Positions 9,449-17,596 of a stretch of DNA of 64,000 nucleotides are shown piece by piece. Below the pieces are notes generated by a model, which saw only the letters and a program-made list of their open reading frames with translations, was not told where the DNA came from and made no database searches. The DNA is from Roseibacillus sp. (GTDB lineage: Bacteria; Verrucomicrobiota; Verrucomicrobiia; Verrucomicrobiales; Akkermansiaceae). The translations under genes and the position numbers were made by a program. Location of the stretch: contig NZAC01000013.1 in assembly GCA_002686085.1 (NCBI GenBank), positions 84,107 to 148,106 on the forward strand. The letters are read 5' to 3'. How positions within the stretch are numbered: position 1 is the first letter of the stretch; every line of letters starts with the position of its first letter.

Positions 9449-9913
9449 ATGCCTGACGGGTTTGATGGCTCCGATTCCTTTCCGAAAGGATCAGGAAACG
9501 AATCCGATAAGTATCGGTTTCGTGAAGGGCTGGTCGAGCATCTTAAGGCGCGCGGTCAACTCCTGCTCATCGAGGCGCAAGAAGCACGTGATTCGCTGGG
9601 AAGGCGGAGCTCTCTGGCCTTCACTGCGGGCATCATCCTGGCAATCGGCTATGGCCTTATCCTGATCTCTGGCATTTCTCTCCTTGGTCGGTGGTTAGAA
9701 GCGCTCTCCCCCGGCCTTTCCGGCATCGGTTGGCAGATATGCGCTTTAGCTGGAGGCCTCGTTCATTTCGGCTTGGCGCTTATATTCTTCCGCAAATTGA
9801 AACAACAAGGCGACCTCAACCTATTCGAATTTACGCGCGCAGAATTCAACAAAGACGGAGAATGGCTCAATCAAGTCAAAAAAACCTCGAGCTCAAACGA
9901 GAAATCGTCCTGA
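9449..9913 (+). CDS. YqjE-like phage-holin-superfamily III membrane protein
   Basis: 154 residues. A charged N-terminus with an amphipathic helix (EGLVEHLKARGQLLLIEAQE) leads into two membrane segments at about residues 57-80 and 98-118. This two-helix layout with a leading cytoplasmic helix is that of the YqjE/DUF1469 family. It follows the DUF883 gene by 60 bp and overlaps the next gene by 52 bp. I chose the ATG at 9449; a TTG four codons upstream is possible. Molecular function is not known. Confidence 0.75.
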   Translation: MPDGFDGSDSFPKGSGNESDKYRFREGLVEHLKARGQLLLIEAQEARDSLGRRSSLAFTAGIILAIGYGLILISGISLLGRWLEALSPGLSGIGWQICALAGGLVHFGLALIFFRKLKQQGDLNLFEFTRAEFNKDGEWLNQVKKTSSSNEKSS

Positions 9914-10215
9914 GACTGGACTCATCCCGCGAAAGAATCGCGGAGGAATCGCTGGGGCTGAATCAACGAATGAGACCCGGTCATCTGGTCTCATCGTATC
10001 TCAGGAGACACCCCATTTTTTCCTTTGGAGCCACTTCAATCGGGGTAGCAGCCCTGACCTACCTACTTTTCCCAAGACCTAGCACCCCGGCGTCACAGAC
10101 CCCACAATCACTGAGTCAGAGTCTTTTAGGCTGGATTCCCTCCTTCCTGAAAGGGTCAATCCGGAGCTGGATTTTTCGACAGGCCCGGGACTACCTCTTG
10201 ACGAAACGCCCGTAA
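9862..10215 (+). CDS. Small membrane protein, YqjK-like position
   Basis: 117 residues. It begins with a charged helix (QKNLELKREIVLRLDSSRER) followed by one membrane segment at about residues 54-70 (FSFGATSIGVAALTYLL). The start ATG lies inside the 3' end of the YqjE-like gene, a 52-bp overlap that suggests translational coupling. By position (third after YqjD- and YqjE-like genes) and layout it corresponds to the YqjK family, but sequence similarity is too weak to be certain. Confidence 0.65.
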   Translation: MAQSSQKNLELKREIVLRLDSSRERIAEESLGLNQRMRPGHLVSSYLRRHPIFSFGATSIGVAALTYLLFPRPSTPASQTPQSLSQSLLGWIPSFLKGSIRSWIFRQARDYLLTKRP

Positions 10216-10299
10216 ACGGATTCCTTGCTTGGCCCTCGCCACTTTCTATGGTTTCCAGAACGCCATCATCGCGCTGTAAGGCGCGCCGCACCTAACCCT

Positions 10300-11382
10300 A
10301 TGGCCGAACATCAAGTCCTTGCTCATGTCGATGAATACCTTGCCATCGGCATCCAGTATGATTGCTCAGACATCCACCTCGCATCGAGATATCCTCCTGC
10401 TTGGCGTCGCTACGGCAGCCTTGCTCCGATCTGGGATGACCATCCCCCACTAAGCTCCGATGACACCGAGAGGCTGGCACGCTCATTCCTTACGGAGCGA
10501 GAATGGGATCGTCTTCAGAAAGTAGGCGACGTGGACTTCGCTTACCAGAACGAGCAGGGGCGCTTTCGAGCCTCCGTCGTAAAGCAGCGATTGGGACTTG
10601 ATATCGTTTTCCGGATTATCAGCACTGAATTACGGACCTTGGAAACTCTCGGGTTGCCAGTGGACCACCTCGTTCCTCTAACGCGCTATCACAACGGACT
10701 ATTACTTGTGACCGGATCAGTCGGATCGGGTAAATCAACCACCCTAGCCGCTCTTGTGGATTTCATCAATAAGGACCGCGAGGATCACATCCTTACACTG
10801 GAGGATCCGATCGAGTATGTCTTCGACTCGGAAAGATGCCATGTAAACCAGCGCGAAGTGCACTCTCATACTGAATCTTTTCCGAAGGCACTTCGGGGAG
10901 CACTCCGGGAAGACCCTGATGTCATCATGGTTGGAGAAATGAGAAATCTGGAGACCATTTCCCTCGCACTCACCGCTGCAGAAACTGGGCACCTTGTTCT
11001 TGCAACCCTGCACACCGGCAACGCGCCCAGAACTCTCGACCGTATTCTTGATGTCTTCCCCGTAGATCAGCGAGGGCAGATCAGGGTCATGGTCTCTGAA
11101 TCCCTCCGCGGGATCATCTCTCAGCAGCTGGTTCCCAACATCAACGGAGACGGCCGCGCTCTGGCCCTCGAACTTCTGGTGAACACTCCCGCCGTCGCGG
11201 CAACCGTCCGAGACGGCAAGACCTTTATGCTTCCCGGAATCATGCAGACTGGCAAAAACGTCGGCATGATCACAATGGATGAATCCCTCCGAAACCTCTA
11301 TGTCCAAGGAACGATTTCTCAAGAAGAGGCTCTCTTCCGTTGCGAGGACAAGGTTCAAATGAAAGCCTTTTTCCAGTCCTGA
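10300..11382 (+). CDS. PilT-type twitching ATPase, paralogue 1
   Basis: About 360 residues, a secretion-superfamily retraction ATPase. Visible motifs are an N-terminal PAS-like domain (CSDIHLASRYPPAWRRYG), Walker A as GSVGSGKSTTLAAL (the usual GPTGSGKS is altered), the Asp box EDPIEYVF, Walker B DPDVIMVGEMRN and the His box LATLHTGNA. Such ATPases depolymerise type IV pili. I started at the ATG at 10300, where homology to PilT begins; an upstream in-frame extension looks untranslated. It lies 12 bp before a second PilT, suggesting a PilT/PilU pair. No pilin or assembly gene is nearby. Confidence 0.92.
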   Translation: MAEHQVLAHVDEYLAIGIQYDCSDIHLASRYPPAWRRYGSLAPIWDDHPPLSSDDTERLARSFLTEREWDRLQKVGDVDFAYQNEQGRFRASVVKQRLGLDIVFRIISTELRTLETLGLPVDHLVPLTRYHNGLLLVTGSVGSGKSTTLAALVDFINKDREDHILTLEDPIEYVFDSERCHVNQREVHSHTESFPKALRGALREDPDVIMVGEMRNLETISLALTAAETGHLVLATLHTGNAPRTLDRILDVFPVDQRGQIRVMVSESLRGIISQQLVPNINGDGRALALELLVNTPAVAATVRDGKTFMLPGIMQTGKNVGMITMDESLRNLYVQGTISQEEALFRCEDKVQMKAFFQS

Positions 11383-11394
11383 CCTACTCTCCCC

Positions 11395-12504
11395 ATGGCG
11401 AGAATTGACGTATATTTTCAGTATCTCATTGAATCGGGCGGGTCAGACCTGCACTTGTCCGAGGGCGGTCCTCCCAAGGTTCGCATTCACGGAGCAATAA
11501 CACCTATTCCTGATCAGCCTGCTCTTGCAGGGGAAGACTTCCAGGATCTGCTTTCCGAAATCTGCGATAAGGATGCGTTCGAGAACTACCTCGAAACTGG
11601 CGACCTCGACTTCGCCTACGAGATGAATGAGGATTCGCGGTTTCGGTGTAACTATCTCAAGCAGAAAAATGGGCTCGCGGCTGTGTTCCGCCTCATCCCC
11701 ACTGAAATCGCATCTCTCGAAGACCTGAACATCCCAACAGTCGTGAAGGAATTCGGCCATATGCGTTCTGGTCTTGTTCTGGTGACTGGGCCAACCGGGT
11801 CCGGTAAGTCTACCACGCTGGCGGCCCTGCTCGATTACATCAATTCGAACTTCTCTAGGCACATCATTACCGTCGAGGAACCAATTGAGTTCGTGCACCG
11901 GAACAAACGCAGTATCATCACACAACGAGAGGTTCCGATTCAAACACCCTCTTTCGCTGATGGTCTGCGCGCCGCGCTCCGAGAAGATGCGGACATTGTT
12001 CTGGTTGGGGAAATGCGAGACCTTGAAACCATCTCTCTTGCTCTCACTGCAGCAGAAACAGGGCTTCTGGTATTCGGAACTCTGCACACCAACAACGCAC
12101 GAAAGACAGTGGATCGACTGGTGGACGTCTTTCCTGCAGACCAGCAATCCCAGGTCCGCACCATGCTGGCAGCATCCCTTCGTGGGGTTGTCGCTCAGTT
12201 GCTAATGAAGCGCAGCGACAAGCCGGGGCGGTGTGCGGTGAATGAGATCATGTTCGCCACACCAGCCGTTTCGGCGATCATCCGGGAAGGGCAGACTCAG
12301 AAGCTTTATGATGTGATTATCGGAGGTAAAGCCGATGGAATGCAGTTCATGGATGAGTCCATCTGGGACAAACTCCGGGCGGGCAACGTCACCGCGCAGG
12401 AAGCCTACATGAAGGCCATCGACAAAACACGCTTCAAGAAGTTCCTTCCGGAAGAGCATGCCGCTCTTGGGGAGGCTTCCGGGGAAAACCCGATGGAGCA
12501 CTAG
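11395..12504 (+). CDS. PilT-type twitching ATPase, paralogue 2
   Basis: 369 residues with all canonical PilT motifs: GSDLHLSEGGPP near the N-terminus, Walker A GPTGSGKSTTLAAL, EEPIEFVH, Walker B DADIVLVGEMRD and His box FGTLHTNNA. It is clearly related to the preceding gene, yet the two differ in Walker A and in the C-terminal region. In Proteobacteria the PilT/PilU pair cooperates in pilus retraction, with one member depending on the other. The standard Walker A suggests this copy is the main motor, which is inference. The C-terminus ends in an acidic tail. Confidence 0.93.
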   Translation: MARIDVYFQYLIESGGSDLHLSEGGPPKVRIHGAITPIPDQPALAGEDFQDLLSEICDKDAFENYLETGDLDFAYEMNEDSRFRCNYLKQKNGLAAVFRLIPTEIASLEDLNIPTVVKEFGHMRSGLVLVTGPTGSGKSTTLAALLDYINSNFSRHIITVEEPIEFVHRNKRSIITQREVPIQTPSFADGLRAALREDADIVLVGEMRDLETISLALTAAETGLLVFGTLHTNNARKTVDRLVDVFPADQQSQVRTMLAASLRGVVAQLLMKRSDKPGRCAVNEIMFATPAVSAIIREGQTQKLYDVIIGGKADGMQFMDESIWDKLRAGNVTAQEAYMKAIDKTRFKKFLPEEHAALGEASGENPMEH

Positions 12505-12696
12505 GCCTAGAAAGAGATTCTGAGTGCGTTACGAGGGCCGCTCGTCACGCCCCACTGAGACTTACTCACATTCATTCACATCTCGGCAGACAGTCGTGCT
12601 CGAGAAATCGGAGCCTTGGCCCATAGGGTCTTGCTATTTATCGTCGGCGATTGAATGTCTTGAGCGCATCATTACTCTTTCACCTGAGCCCCTGGA

Positions 12697-14874
12697 ATGT
12701 CCGCAAGCCAAGACCTTCTCTCCTTCAGTTGCCCGAATTGTGGGGTGCAGTTGCGTGTGCCGGCGAGCATGGCGGGTATCGAGGGCCCCTGCCCCTCTTG
12801 CGCGGCAATCATTCAGGCTCCCAGCGCCCCGCATCACAGCTCCAGCCCCGCTGGCCCTGACTCACAAACTTCATCGGTCCAGCCCTCTCGAGCAACCACC
12901 ACCTCTAACTACTCGGGTCCCTCCAGAACTCCCACTGAGCATGAGAAGCAGGGGCCTCCTCACGATGGAATCCCTTCACCCTCCTCAGGGGGCGAACCCT
13001 CTCCAAGAGAGCAGGTCCCATCCTGCACATCTGATCAATCTTCATCTTCTCCGACTTCCCCTCAGAGTTCATCCCATTCAACCGCTCCATCATATCTACG
13101 CAGTCGGCAAGCAGCTCCTGCGCCTCAAGGTCACGCCCTAGCTGGAAAAGAGCCTTCTTCGGAGAACGCGACCCACTCGGAAGATCGTCCTAAGCAGAAG
13201 TCCCCGCTCAAGCCTTCCTCAGTCTCAACCCATCCTGAAGGCACCAAGATTTCCGCTAACTCCGCGAAGAACACTCCTTCCACGAATAAAGATCCAGAAC
13301 TTGATCCGCTCCTGGCGCTCAAGCCAACTGCCGTCAAGGATCTGGGGCGCAAAGAAAAGAACCGTCTGCCCACCAGCAGCAGCCTTCCTAGCGAGCGCAA
13401 ATCGAGAACACAGAAGCAACCGGATCTTTCAGCTCCTTCAAAAAAGCAGTCTCCTCCTGAGGAAGACCTTCCGGACTTGGATTCTTCCGAGTCCGTTGCG
13501 CCCGTAGATCCTCCATCCGTCGAATGCTCTTCTGTAACCGATAGACCAGACGAACCAACATCCCGGAAGTCGCGACCGTTTCGATCTGATCGAGAATCTG
13601 AAGAAACCGTAAAACTCAATGTCAACGCCTCCACCGTTGGAGCCTTGGTGAGCCACGAGCACGCTGGCCGTCTCGAAAATAGCAGGCGCTCTTATCCCAC
13701 CTGGCCAGGCATTTCGGTTCTTCTGCTCTTCCTGACACTTTCAGCGGTAATGATCTATCTCGTGCTGGATCTCACCGATATGCTGCCGCACAGCAAACGG
13801 CAAGGTCAGCTTCAAGATCCGGCAGCCGGCGAAGCCTCAAAGTCTTCGCCAGATGCTGGAGAAGCGTCGGCACCCGCTGCGGCTGCGGGAGTCCTTAACC
13901 GCGGACAGGAGCCTTCAGCCTCAGAGCGGACTGCAGGAGTTTTCAAAGTTGATCCAAACCAGCTCTTCCCGGGATCATCACAGACTGGTCAGAGTGTTCA
14001 ACCAAACCCGGAGACCTTCTCAGGCACCGAAGCGAAGGACCTCAGCTCTGAAGACCTCCTTAGCCGCAACGAGGACTCCGAAGAGGGCTCCTTGCTTGTT
14101 CCGGCAGGAGGCGGTGAGGCAGCACCTGGTGGTGCTATTATCGAGGAGCAGGATGTAAAAGTCACTGGCGAGGTCAGCCTACCGCCGCTTATCGACCTCA
14201 ATCCATCGCGAAATGCACTTCCAGAACAAAGTGGGAGTCCGAGCGCTCCCGCCGAAACGCTCTCGCTCTTTCTCGCAGCCCGCAATCTCAGTGAGCGGCG
14301 CCCTTATATGAGCGCTTCGCGTCGATCCGAAGCTGAGCTGGAGAGGGGGCCGTTGGCAAAGCAGCTCCCTCCCACTGTTCAGCTGAGGCTTCTGAAATAC
14401 CTGAAGGATCATTCAGAAAAGACTGACGAAAGATTTTTTGAGGTGTCTTTTGAAAGAGAGTCTACAGCCCCGATTTTGGTTCAGGTGGCTGTAAATATTA
14501 ATGGTCGCATGCAGGTTCACACCGACGCGTTCTTAGATCTTTACAATGATGAAATGGCGCGCTTTCAGGCCGTCCCAGTTAAGGGAGAGCGGACCTTCCA
14601 TACCCTCGCAGACGCCTACAAGCAGTGCTTCGAGGAAAAAATTCCAGGGGCAGAAGATAAGAGTTATATGAAGCTTCGCCAGCATGAGCAGGTGACGGCG
14701 CGGCTTCAGGCATATTTTGCAAAAGGGTCGAAAATCTCCGCGCTGATCGAGCAGTCGAAGGCGCTCCCATGGGGCCGATCTGGAATCTGCACGGTCACCG
14801 TAAGATGGAACACTGACTATGGGAGACCCTACGTGGAACTAGTGAGTATCGATGATCTCTCATGGGCTCCCTGA
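12697..14874 (+). CDS. Zinc-ribbon, disordered, single-pass membrane protein of unknown function
   Basis: 725 residues in four parts. Residues 10-40 form a zinc ribbon (CPNCGVQLRVPA then CPSC). Residues 40-330 are Ser/Pro/Lys-rich and surely disordered. One membrane helix follows at about 340-362 (GISVLLLFLTLSAVMIYLVL). Then another disordered, acidic, Ala/Gly/Ser-rich linker runs to about 520. The last 190 residues are folded, with TVTVRWNTDYGRPYVELVSI at the end. The topology puts the zinc ribbon in the cytoplasm and the folded domain outside. This ribbon occurs at the start of many PVC-group membrane proteins. I recognise no function for the C-terminal domain. The start is the ATG just before the ribbon. 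Confidence 0.7.
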   Translation: MSASQDLLSFSCPNCGVQLRVPASMAGIEGPCPSCAAIIQAPSAPHHSSSPAGPDSQTSSVQPSRATTTSNYSGPSRTPTEHEKQGPPHDGIPSPSSGGEPSPREQVPSCTSDQSSSSPTSPQSSSHSTAPSYLRSRQAAPAPQGHALAGKEPSSENATHSEDRPKQKSPLKPSSVSTHPEGTKISANSAKNTPSTNKDPELDPLLALKPTAVKDLGRKEKNRLPTSSSLPSERKSRTQKQPDLSAPSKKQSPPEEDLPDLDSSESVAPVDPPSVECSSVTDRPDEPTSRKSRPFRSDRESEETVKLNVNASTVGALVSHEHAGRLENSRRSYPTWPGISVLLLFLTLSAVMIYLVLDLTDMLPHSKRQGQLQDPAAGEASKSSPDAGEASAPAAAAGVLNRGQEPSASERTAGVFKVDPNQLFPGSSQTGQSVQPNPETFSGTEAKDLSSEDLLSRNEDSEEGSLLVPAGGGEAAPGGAIIEEQDVKVTGEVSLPPLIDLNPSRNALPEQSGSPSAPAETLSLFLAARNLSERRPYMSASRRSEAELERGPLAKQLPPTVQLRLLKYLKDHSEKTDERFFEVSFERESTAPILVQVAVNINGRMQVHTDAFLDLYNDEMARFQAVPVKGERTFHTLADAYKQCFEEKIPGAEDKSYMKLRQHEQVTARLQAYFAKGSKISALIEQSKALPWGRSGICTVTVRWNTDYGRPYVELVSIDDLSWAP

Positions 14875-14985
14875 GAGCTTCCGGCCGGAAATTCCTCTGC
14901 CAGACATCTCCTTAATCGTCACGCTCACACCTACAAAGTAAGGAGTGCCTGCTGGATCAGTATAAAACCTCTTCTGTGAAATTAC

Positions 14986-15675
14986 TCAGCTGGAGGGCTT
15001 GGGCAATCGAACAACCATGAATCCCTGCACACTGCTGTATTTCTTGAATTCGCAGTCATTTTTTATTCGCAGCAATCCAAAGGCCCGTTCCTTGACATGG
15101 ACAGGCGTAACTGCCACCTGATACTCCCTGCCGGGTTTGATCACCTTTAGTTCGTATTTGAACTGCTCATTAGTACAGGAGAGCTCAGTGACCATAATAT
15201 CAGTCTCATGGTTCACTCTGATCTTGAAGATCTGGGCATCCCCTCTTCCATTCAGGTCCCAGAAGAGGGTGGGCGGATCAATTGAGAACAGGTCCGGAAT
15301 CTCAAGCTTTGCCGTTAGGACAATCGGGACCGTTTCGCCCTCAAGGGTGATCACGATCTTCTTTTCGATCGCGCCCTTTATTGTACCCAGCTTGAAGTTG
15401 CCACGAACTACTCCGCTCTCTCCCGGGCGCCAGGTAAGCTTCCCATTTCCGCTGATTTCGGCAGACAGGCAACTGCAGGCAGCCTGATACTCCTTGATTG
15501 TAACGGGCTTTGCGCCTTTGACCTTGAAAGGAAATTCGACACTAAGGCTATTCTTATCCGGGGGCAGAGTCATTGAAATCTCATTCGTCTCGAATGCTAG
15601 CTCCCCGAACAAACAGGATGGCCCCATCAGGAGGAGACCAAGCCCTACCAATCTTCGCTCCTTCGAGATTTTCAT
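14986..15675 (-). CDS. Secreted DUF1573-domain protein
   Basis: 229 residues with a signal peptide (first 23 residues, ending CLFG). An Ig-like DUF1573 domain then contains the family's Cys-containing core VTIKEYQAACSCLSAE and the phrase WRPGESGVVRGNF. DUF1573 domains are common in secreted proteins of Bacteroidota and the PVC group; their role is unknown, probably protein-protein or surface contact. Its start codon overlaps the stop of the preceding gene (TAATG), so translation is coupled. It is the last gene of the sigma-factor unit. Confidence 0.82.
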   Translation of the reverse strand: MKISKERRLVGLGLLLMGPSCLFGELAFETNEISMTLPPDKNSLSVEFPFKVKGAKPVTIKEYQAACSCLSAEISGNGKLTWRPGESGVVRGNFKLGTIKGAIEKKIVITLEGETVPIVLTAKLEIPDLFSIDPPTLFWDLNGRGDAQIFKIRVNHETDIMVTELSCTNEQFKYELKVIKPGREYQVAVTPVHVKERAFGLLRIKNDCEFKKYSSVQGFMVVRLPKPSS

Positions 15676-16166
15676 TACTTCGACTTAAGGTTGATCAGTT
15701 CTACCGTAACAATGAGGTTTCCATCACGCCATCGAGGGCCAATCAGGTAGACTCTTTTCCCTACTTCAAATACCCGATCCCATCTCAGGGTCATCTTGCT
15801 CTTTTGCCAGTATTCAACATCAAGCCGCAATTTGCGGGATTCCTTGATTGAGGCCTGCGGCTGAAAGGTCAGCATCAAGGCCTGTGAGCCATTGATGGGT
15901 TGAGCCCAACTCTTGTATCCCTTGAGAATATCCTGCTCCACTGAACCAAGCCTCACGAAGGTCTTATAGGGCTCCAACTTGGCTACTTTTTTCAGCTTGG
16001 CCACTTCCTCTTCACGGAGGGGCACAACGCCATCTCGGAGGGATTCAGGCGATCCGTTTGTTCCGAAGAGAACCTCTGTTCTCACCTTGCCTATCACCTC
16101 CTTACCTGGATCCTGCGCACCCGCAACAGCCATCAAAGCGAGGTAAATAAGTGCCAGTATTCTCAT
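15675..16166 (-). CDS. Secreted protein of unknown function in the sigma-factor unit
   Basis: 163 residues. A short signal peptide (RILALIYLALMAVAGA) precedes a basic, beta-rich body with no motif I recognise. The segment VVPLREEEVAKLKKV may form a helix. It sits between the anti-sigma gene (15 bp upstream) and the DUF1573 gene (1-bp overlap), all on the minus strand, so it is probably co-transcribed with the ECF sigma factor. Confidence 0.7.
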   Translation of the reverse strand: MRILALIYLALMAVAGAQDPGKEVIGKVRTEVLFGTNGSPESLRDGVVPLREEEVAKLKKVAKLEPYKTFVRLGSVEQDILKGYKSWAQPINGSQALMLTFQPQASIKESRKLRLDVEYWQKSKMTLRWDRVFEVGKRVYLIGPRWRDGNLIVTVELINLKSK

Positions 16167-16181
16167 TCGATCTGCCTTCGG

Positions 16182-16766
16182 TTAGTAAGTCTCCTTGACG
16201 TTAACGTAGTAGCCGTGACGGCCATCGAAGAAGCCTGCACTCAAAGCCAGATCGGAGTCAGAGAGAGGTGCCAGACCTTCAACCACCAGAAGAGTTGAAT
16301 CCGAATCCCCATCGAGGATGACCTGAGTGGATACATTTGTGAGAGGGGAGTAGACCTCTGAACTCGCCCCTGAGTCGACAAGTCTGGATGAGGTATCACC
16401 TGACTGGGCGCTCTTCATTCCCAAGAGGAACGCAAACACTACGGCGCAGGTGACCGCGGGCGCCATCCACCAGAGCCATCGACGATTAAAGGCGGTAAAT
16501 GCACCGAGACCTTCTTCGCTTTCGGGAACTTTACTCTCTGCTTTTACAAGCTTTTCGAGATGCGAATTAAAGTAGTCTGGAAATGGAGGATCGATCTCTC
16601 GCGGGACAGATTCGCACAACTTCTTCCTGAGGTGAAGAAATCTGGCACGCTCCTCATGCAGTTCAGGAGAACTGGCCAGAATCGGCTCTAGTTCCTTCAG
16701 CTCGTTTGCGCTCAGCCCATCATCCATCCAACGGGTAAGCAGTTCTTCTTTCCGGTCGTTCTTCAT
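16182..16766 (-). CDS. Putative anti-sigma factor, single-pass membrane protein
   Basis: 194 residues. The N-terminal 80 residues are a small helical domain (LLTRWMDDGLSANELKELEP) of the kind seen in membrane anti-sigma factors. One membrane segment follows at about 100-120 (WMAPAVTCAVVFAFLLGM), then a 70-residue outside part. The start ATG overlaps the sigma factor's TGA (ATGA), the classic coupling of ECF sigma and anti-sigma genes. No zinc-binding HxxxCxxC motif is present, so any ZAS-type mechanism is unlikely. The assignment rests mostly on position and topology. Confidence 0.78.
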   Translation of the reverse strand: MKNDRKEELLTRWMDDGLSANELKELEPILASSPELHEERARFLHLRKKLCESVPREIDPPFPDYFNSHLEKLVKAESKVPESEEGLGAFTAFNRRWLWWMAPAVTCAVVFAFLLGMKSAQSGDTSSRLVDSGASSEVYSPLTNVSTQVILDGDSDSTLLVVEGLAPLSDSDLALSAGFFDGRHGYYVNVKETY

Positions 16767-17413
16767 ATGTTGATCAGCAAAGTCTGCAGTTTTTTCCGGG
16801 CATAAAACAGGCGGCTCATTACTGTGCCGAGGGAGCAATCCATAATGTCCGCAATCTCTTTATACTCTAAACCCTGCACCTCACGAAGCAGGATCGCCTC
16901 ACGATGTTCTGGAGACAATTTTTCAAGGGCGTTTTCGATGTTGGCTCTCACTTCTCCCTGCGAAAGTGCCTCATCCGGACGGGACACCCGAGCGGGCGTG
17001 GCATGGGCCCCGGCAGCAATTGCCTCCCTGTCGAGCAGGTTGTCATCAAGATCTCCCGCAACATCCATCTTTCTTTTTCTCATCCAGTCATACACCGCGT
17101 TGTGAGTAATTCGATACATCCACGTTGAGAAACGAGCACGCGATTCGAATCTGGGCAGAGCCTTCCAGACCTTCACGAAGACCTCTTGAGCGAGGTCCCA
17201 GGAGTCCGCTTCATTTTTGACCATATTTTGAATCATCGCATAAACGCGCCCACGATGCTTGGTTACTAGGAGATCAAAGGCGCCGTAGTCACCCTCTTTA
17301 CATCGATCAACCAGCTCAGCATCGGAGATTTCTGCTGGGGCCCCCTCTCCTCCGGCATCACCCGGAAGAGGACCCTTTAGCAGATTTGACGCAATGGAGC
17401 GGAGGAAATTCAT
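16763..17413 (-). CDS. ECF-family RNA polymerase sigma factor
   Basis: About 216 residues. Region 2 is typical (DAELVDRCKEGDYGAFDLLV, then DLAQEVFVKVWKALPRF and FSTWMYRITHNAVYDWMRKRK), and region 4 has LSPEHREAILLREVQGLEYKEIADIMDCSLGTVMSRLFYARKKL split over residues 160-205. It directs RNA polymerase to a stress or envelope regulon held off by the anti-sigma protein encoded immediately downstream. I took the ATG at 17413 (MNFLRSIASN); an upstream in-frame start would add 19 residues of no similarity. The target promoters are not identified. Confidence 0.93.
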   Translation of the reverse strand: MNFLRSIASNLLKGPLPGDAGGEGAPAEISDAELVDRCKEGDYGAFDLLVTKHRGRVYAMIQNMVKNEADSWDLAQEVFVKVWKALPRFESRARFSTWMYRITHNAVYDWMRKRKMDVAGDLDDNLLDREAIAAGAHATPARVSRPDEALSQGEVRANIENALEKLSPEHREAILLREVQGLEYKEIADIMDCSLGTVMSRLFYARKKLQTLLINI

Positions 17414-17596
17414 CGAATGTTCGCCACTCGGAAGGTGCCCCCAAACCTCCGCTTGAGCAAGCGGAGACACCTAAAAAACAGGGTCTTTCGGCCAGACTGT
17501 TTCCCCATATCGCCGAAAATTTCGGAGAGTTGCCCCAAGGAATCTCAATTTTAACCGGACGAAGCCAAAAAAACCCGGGGCGGCTACACCACTACC

